This document shows positions 59,655 through 64,000 of a stretch of 64,000 bases of DNA, piece after piece. Made by a program: the position numbers and the translations under genes. How positions within the stretch are numbered: position 1 is the first letter of the stretch; each line of letters starts with the position of its first letter. The notes below the pieces were generated by a model. It searched no databases and was not told where the DNA came from. It saw nothing but the letters and a program-made list of their open reading frames with translations. Origin of the DNA: Siphonodentalium dalli (Eukaryota; Mollusca; Scaphopoda; Gadilida; Siphonodentaliidae); the NCBI GenBank assembly GCA_032622095.1, contig CP136064.1, positions 40,511,912 to 40,575,911 of the forward strand. The letters are read 5' to 3'.

Positions 59655-60364
59655 TTGCGCTAACTGCTCAATGTTTTAATGTGTTACAAAACGTCTGATA
59701 AAAATAGTTCTATCGGGAATATTCACACCATTTTTTTTCAGAGAACATAGTGTAAATATAGTCCTATCGGGATATCGTAAAGGAGATTAATTAAACCCCT
59801 CAGACTGCCGAAACTGACGACATTAAATTCGCTTTTTCGTGTCCCACGGAAATGAAACTTGTCTGTCCATTGATCACGTTATTTATTTGACATAGTATTT
59901 TTTTCTTCTGTTGTATTTGAACACTTGTTGCACGCGCAGGCTGCACGATCATAATAACTTCAACCGATAAGCGCCGACTGATACCCGCGCAACAGTTTGT
60001 CTCAAATAAATTGTTATCAAAACGCAGGTTTATGGCCGCGGACATAAGCCGATTAAGTGTAATGTAATTTATCCATGAACTTGACTGAAAAATTGTGATT
60101 CTATCACCATTAGCCACGAAAATGGGACCTCTAAACAGGCAAGTTTGATTTTCGGGGGACACGAACAAGCGAATTTATTGTCGGCAGTTTCGGCAGTCTG
60201 AGGGTTAATTAATCCCGAATTAAACGGAACTACTTTACGATAGTCCGATAGGACTATGTTTACTCTATGCATGTTCTCTGAAAAAATAGTGTGAATATTC
60301 CAGATAGAACTCTTTTTATCAGACGTTGTGTAACACCTTAAAACATTGAGCAGTTATAGCGCAA
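59655..60364. mobile_element. 710-bp element with about 190-bp inverted arms
   Basis: The left arm (59655-59845) and right arm (60155-60364) are imperfect inverted copies. Outer ends are TTGCGCTAACTGCTCAATGT and its near complement. Inner landmarks are TCTGATAAAAATAGTTCTAT, AGTCCTATCGG, and CTCAGACTGCCGAAACTG with its complement. The 310-bp centre carries a minus-strand frame (59800-60168, 122 codons) running from one arm into the other. It has no recognised domain and I do not call it a gene. Confidence 0.88.
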
Positions 60365-60366
60365 AC

Positions 60367-60720
60367 CGAAATGTGTTTTCTTGCAAGATATCCCACCGCT
60401 TTAGCTAAATTTACCTTCCTACAATATCCATAAAGAGGATCATATATTATATACCCACGGTTTTAATTATAGAATATAAAATATATTGGTTTCGCGAATG
60501 ACCAACTCAGAATTCCGTTAAAATAACAATAACAACCAGCACCTATAACGAACCGTTTTACTGGACTTGGCCTACTGGTCGCGTAGTTCCGACTTTTAAA
60601 TAAACGGAATTTCCAACTCTATAAATAAAAGCCCCACAATGCATTCGCCCTGTCCACCACGCAATATCAAAATCTCAGCAGCTAGATACACCACAGGTGG
60701 CGTAATAAATGCTCTTTATT
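60367..60720 (+). mobile_element. composite repeat copy, second end type
   Basis: The block from CCGAAATGTGTTTTCTTGC through TTCCTACAATATCCATAAAG, AACAACCAGCACCTATAACG and the end CATTCGCCCTGTCCACCACG, CACAGGTGGCGTAATAA. The last part is shared with 22540-22603 and 62275-62343. The right arm of the 59655 element directly abuts its start, suggesting insertion there. Confidence 0.75.
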
Positions 60721-60784
60721 ATTTCCATATCAGGAATACAGTAACAAACAAGACAGCAGTAAAATAAATGGGGACAAAAAGTTA

Positions 60785-61060
60785 GTGTAATCATGTATGA
60801 AATTTCCAACTGTTAAAATTCTTTATAACAGTTGTGACTCCCACCCCCTCAAAATACCTCCATCATTCGATCCCCGTCCCCATCATAATGGGGACAATAA
60901 TTACTAGTTGGGATACAAGGCAATGGTAACCATGTATTTTAACCTTTATGTTGTAGTGTAATAATGTATGAAATTTCCAACTACATGTGCATTAACTTTT
61001 TTTTACAAAAGTTGTGAATCATACACACTCAAAATCTAACTTCCACCCCCACCCCACTAC
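60785..61060. repeat. 172-bp tandem duplication, diverged
   Basis: GTGTAATCATGTATGAAATT (60785) and GTGTAATAATGTATGAAATT (60957) begin related blocks, each continuing TCCAACT, a run of T or AACAGTTGTGA, and ACTCCCACCCCC-like text. Confidence 0.7.
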
Positions 61061-61125
61061 ACTGTCCCTTCCACTTAAAAACATTCTGGAGATCAAGTTG
61101 GCCACAGGTGTTCATTTATTATACC

Positions 61126-61206
61126 CCACGTGTCTTGGACTGTTGCCAAATTCACAGTGCTCCATTAGAGGGCCTGCTTGGACTGTTGCCAAATTCACAA
61201 TGTTAA
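61126..61206. repeat. short direct repeat
   Basis: CTTGGACTGTTGCCAAATTC ACA occurs at about 61133 and 61179. Confidence 0.85.
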
Positions 61207-61259
61207 CTGCAGAGAGGTTGTATGTTATTGGAGACGTTCTAATATGACAATAGGCTGGC

Positions 61260-61694
61260 CTAATTAACGAACCATGCACAGCTAAATACACACAAGCAAC
61301 TTTTAATCTTCAAATAGATACAATTGTCGGCCTCCAAAATTCAATATACTTTCTTATATACAAACAAACATTGAACTCATACCATTGTTTCACTTAACCA
61401 AAATAGCGAATTTCCCCAAAAGAACGCATATAGACTGCGCATGCGCAATTATATTAAAATACCCACAATACACTTCACGAGGCTCTCAATGGGTTATAAT
61501 ATTTGTTTTCCAAATTTGTTTTATCTTCAACTAAAAACAAATAGTCTATCGAAATGAAATTCGCCATTTTTCTTCAAACAATTTTATTCTTTACAAAATA
61601 CAAATTATCGGGTTAACATAAAACCATTCAAAAATTGAAACAAACTTAAATAATAAATAAATTAAACAATAAACTCTTACCATAATTACAGAAA
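61260..61694. other. unassigned stretch
   Basis: No gene recognised. AAATACCCACAATACACTTC near 61458 and AGGCTCTCAATGGGTTAT near 61479 are diverged echoes of the 649-bp segment that follows. Confidence 0.45.
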
Positions 61695-62343
61695 ATAAAA
61701 GATGGCCGTTACTACAAAAAAAACAGACATGCGCACTCCAATTAAAATTACCCATAATTCAGTTCACTACACCAGGGGCTCCCAACAGGTTATACAATAT
61801 TTTCAGGCTATCAGATTATTTATATTTTCGACTTTAAGTTTACAATTTGAGCCTGTCCTCACTCTATCGATACGATTTATCATAAACATATTATACACCA
61901 GTGGCGTTAACTTTACAACTTCGGCATCTACGTGATTATATCGGTACGATTCAGTAAGGTACAAACAATCTCCATAAAATACGCACAATTCAGTTCACTA
62001 CATGCAGGGGCTCCCAATAGGTTATTCCCATTTATTATGGGCTCCCAATAGGTTATACAATATTTTCAGGCTATCAGATTATTTATATTTTCAACAACAT
62101 ATTATTACACCGGTGACTTTAAGTTTACAATTTGAGCCTGTCCTGACTCTATCGATAGGATTTATCATATTTTCATAAACGTATTATACACCGCTGACGT
62201 TAACTTTACAATTTCGGCATCTACGTGATTATATCGGTACGATTGAGTAAGGTACAAACAATCTCCAAGAATATATTCGCCCTGTACTCCATGCGACATA
62301 AAAAAACCAAATGCTAGTAACACCACACTAGGTGGCGTAATAA
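61695..62343. repeat. 649-bp duplicated segment, copy B
   Basis: The direct-orientation partner of 21955-22603, without net insertions or deletions and with about eight substitutions. The flanks are unrelated, so it behaves as a dispersed element or recent segmental copy. Confidence 0.92.
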
Positions 62344-62369
62344 TCACAAGAAAACTAAGATGCATGCAT

Positions 62370-63310
62370 CAGGTCGGCCGTGAACTATCTACCATAGAAT
62401 TGTTGTAGCTATCGATTATACATTTTGGAACACCTGTCTGTATGTATGTATGTATGTGTGTATGCATGAATGCATGTCTGTATGTATTATAGACTCTAAC
62501 ACTGCTCGACTGATCCGACTCGGATTTGGTATTTAACGTGTCAACTTGACCTCGCTCATATATAGGCATGTTTCTGGACCTTGACCGATCCGACTAAAAA
62601 TTTGTATGTAGGACTACTTCGATCCCGGGAGCAATATGGACAGGTCCAATTTCACGTGGGACCATGTTCTCGAACGTTGATATAGGCATGTTTCTGGACC
62701 AATTGAACAATAGTTTGGCCAGACGTTGTATATACTGGGTACTGTCCAGATGAAGGCGATCACAAAAAAATCCCTAAATAGCCCGAACGAAGTCGAGTAC
62801 ATCAGCTAGTTTAATATATATTTTGGACATTTGTCTGTCTGTTTGTCTGTTAGCTATGGCCGGGAAAACTGCCGGACAGATTTGACGAAATTTGATACCT
62901 AGGGGAAATTATTTCCAGGGAGTATTTTGGACGGGTCAAATCTTGATCCCGACCTGACTTTGACATTCAAAAAGATCAATTCAAGGTCAAATCTGGTAAA
63001 ACGGAAGTATTTCAACGAAATTTAATACCTACTGTTACTTTTGTCCCAGGAGTGTTTCGGGTGGGTCAAATCATGACCCTGACCTGATCTTGACATTCAA
63101 AATTGTCAATTCAAGGTCAAATCGGTTAAAGCCGGGCGGATTTCGACGGGTACTTTTGTCGTGACTTTTGTCCGGGGAGTGTTTTGGACGGGTCAAATCG
63201 TGACCCGACATGACGTTCTCCTTTAAAATGGTCAATTCAAGGTTAAATCGCGCAATTCTCCGAAAATCAGAGGGGAACATACCGGACGAAGTCGGGTCCA
63301 CCAGCTACTA
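62370..63310 (-). repeat. GACTTCG / TGACCTTGA repeat family, reverse orientation
   Basis: Reverse-strand relative of 56431-57595 and 35402-35545. TCAAGGTCAAATC-like phrases lie at 62981, 63111 and (varied) 63238; CCGGACGAAGTCGGGTCCAC is at 63282; AGCCCGAACGAAGTCGAG is at 62780. TATAGGCATGTTTCTGGACC occurs at 62561 and 62681. A TGTATGTATGTATGTGTG tract lies at 62446-62463. Confidence 0.8.
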
Positions 63311-64000
63311 TTATATATTTCTAGATTTAGTTACAAACTAAATACCTGTATATTGTACAAAGAAATGTTTGACAAATATATCTGTATCAATATTACCATA
63401 CGGGTGCATGTATCAGGTAAATTTTTATATTTCAAATGATGACAGGAATGCGGAAAGTTGAAGTACCTACGTAATACTGGCTAGCCGAATGAAGAGATAT
63501 ACATGTATATATAAACCAAAATAGAAGATGACTGCTGGCGACAATGTTTTCCAAAAAAATTCAAAGCATTCGATAGCTCCCATCTAGTTGTCAGCCCGAA
63601 GATCAATATGAAGTTTGGTGACTATCAGATGAGGGATATGTCTGTACAGTTGCTAAACAATTCAGTCATGCAAAAGAGGATCAAACAGTAAGATACCAAA
63701 TTGCTGCCTGTGGTAATGTTTTTTAACGAAATTCGGGAAAATTAGATTACTGTCACCCTGGTTATCCAGAAGATCATTGTGGAATCTGGTGACGATCGGA
63801 CAAGGGGTGTCGTCTGTAGGATCAACCAAATTATTTAGCCATAAAAATATGCCGCCGGCAGTGATGTCTTCACAAGGAAAGTTTGAGAACAAAATATGGC
63901 TCACATCTAGCGGTGACCCAAAATATCCACATGAGAAAAAGTTCTCCAATAAAAGCTGGCTGCAGGGTGCGCCAATTGATTCAAATTCGAAATTTAGCAG
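63311..64000. other. unassigned stretch at window end
   Basis: Two related phrases, GCTGGCGACAATGTTTTCCA (63535) and GCCTGTGGTAATGTTTTTTA (63705), with AGATCAATATGAAGTTTGGT and AGATCATTGTGGAATCTGGT, suggest a degenerate repeat of about 170 bp; a third copy begins near 63855. No gene recognised. Confidence 0.45.

Noticed and set aside
59800-60168. 122-codon minus-strand frame as a transposase
   Set aside because: It runs between the two inverted arms of a foldback element and shows no catalytic or DNA-binding motif.

Overview
The window is animal nuclear DNA, AT-rich and dominated by repeats. It has no operons, ribosome-binding sites, rRNA or tRNA genes and no CRISPR. Spliced coding sequence, several decayed non-LTR retrotransposons, many short inverted-repeat elements with TTAA or TA at their ends, and long satellite arrays all point to a metazoan. 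Repeats carrying TGACCTTGA and GAGTTAT..CCCTT motifs recall what I know of lophotrochozoan (for example molluscan) genomes, but the sequence alone does not settle the phylum.

One host gene can be read with confidence. It is a two-exon gene on the + strand (exons 3310-3526 and 13070-13296) for a small secreted, probably GPI-anchored protein of the Ly6/uPAR (LU, three-finger) family. The halves are separated by a phase-1 intron of about 9.5 kb. That intron holds a LINE remnant, two foldback elements, an 82-bp minisatellite and a palindrome-flanked AT-rich element. The spliced product has the ten canonical LU cysteines plus two extra ones and a hydrophobic C-terminal tail.

Layout: 1-900 is unassigned. 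903-2908 is a composite LINE-associated repeat with a dead reverse-transcriptase C-terminus. 3310-13296 is the Ly6 gene. 13524-13842 is a foldback element filled with a CpG-rich 22-bp repeat. 16-20 kb carries a 1.8-kb element with terminal inverted repeats and a tandem array of palindromic 174-bp units. 20.5-25.1 kb holds degenerate satellites, one copy of a 649-bp duplicated segment and a minus-strand LINE 3' end. 28.6-31.7 kb holds a cluster of TTAGTCA/TGACTAA motifs and a 1.13-kb tandem duplication. 32-40 kb is a patchwork of MITEs, a second LINE copy and one unidentified long open frame.

40622-55478 is the most striking structure: a head-to-tail array of ten complete 1434-bp units and part of an eleventh, nearly identical, with signs of a three-unit higher-order repeat. 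55.5-64 kb continues with degenerate satellites, nuclear-receptor-half-site-like repeats in both orientations, a 710-bp foldback element and the second copy of the 649-bp segment. Apart from the Ly6 gene and perhaps the frame at 36714-37199, I see no convincing host protein.
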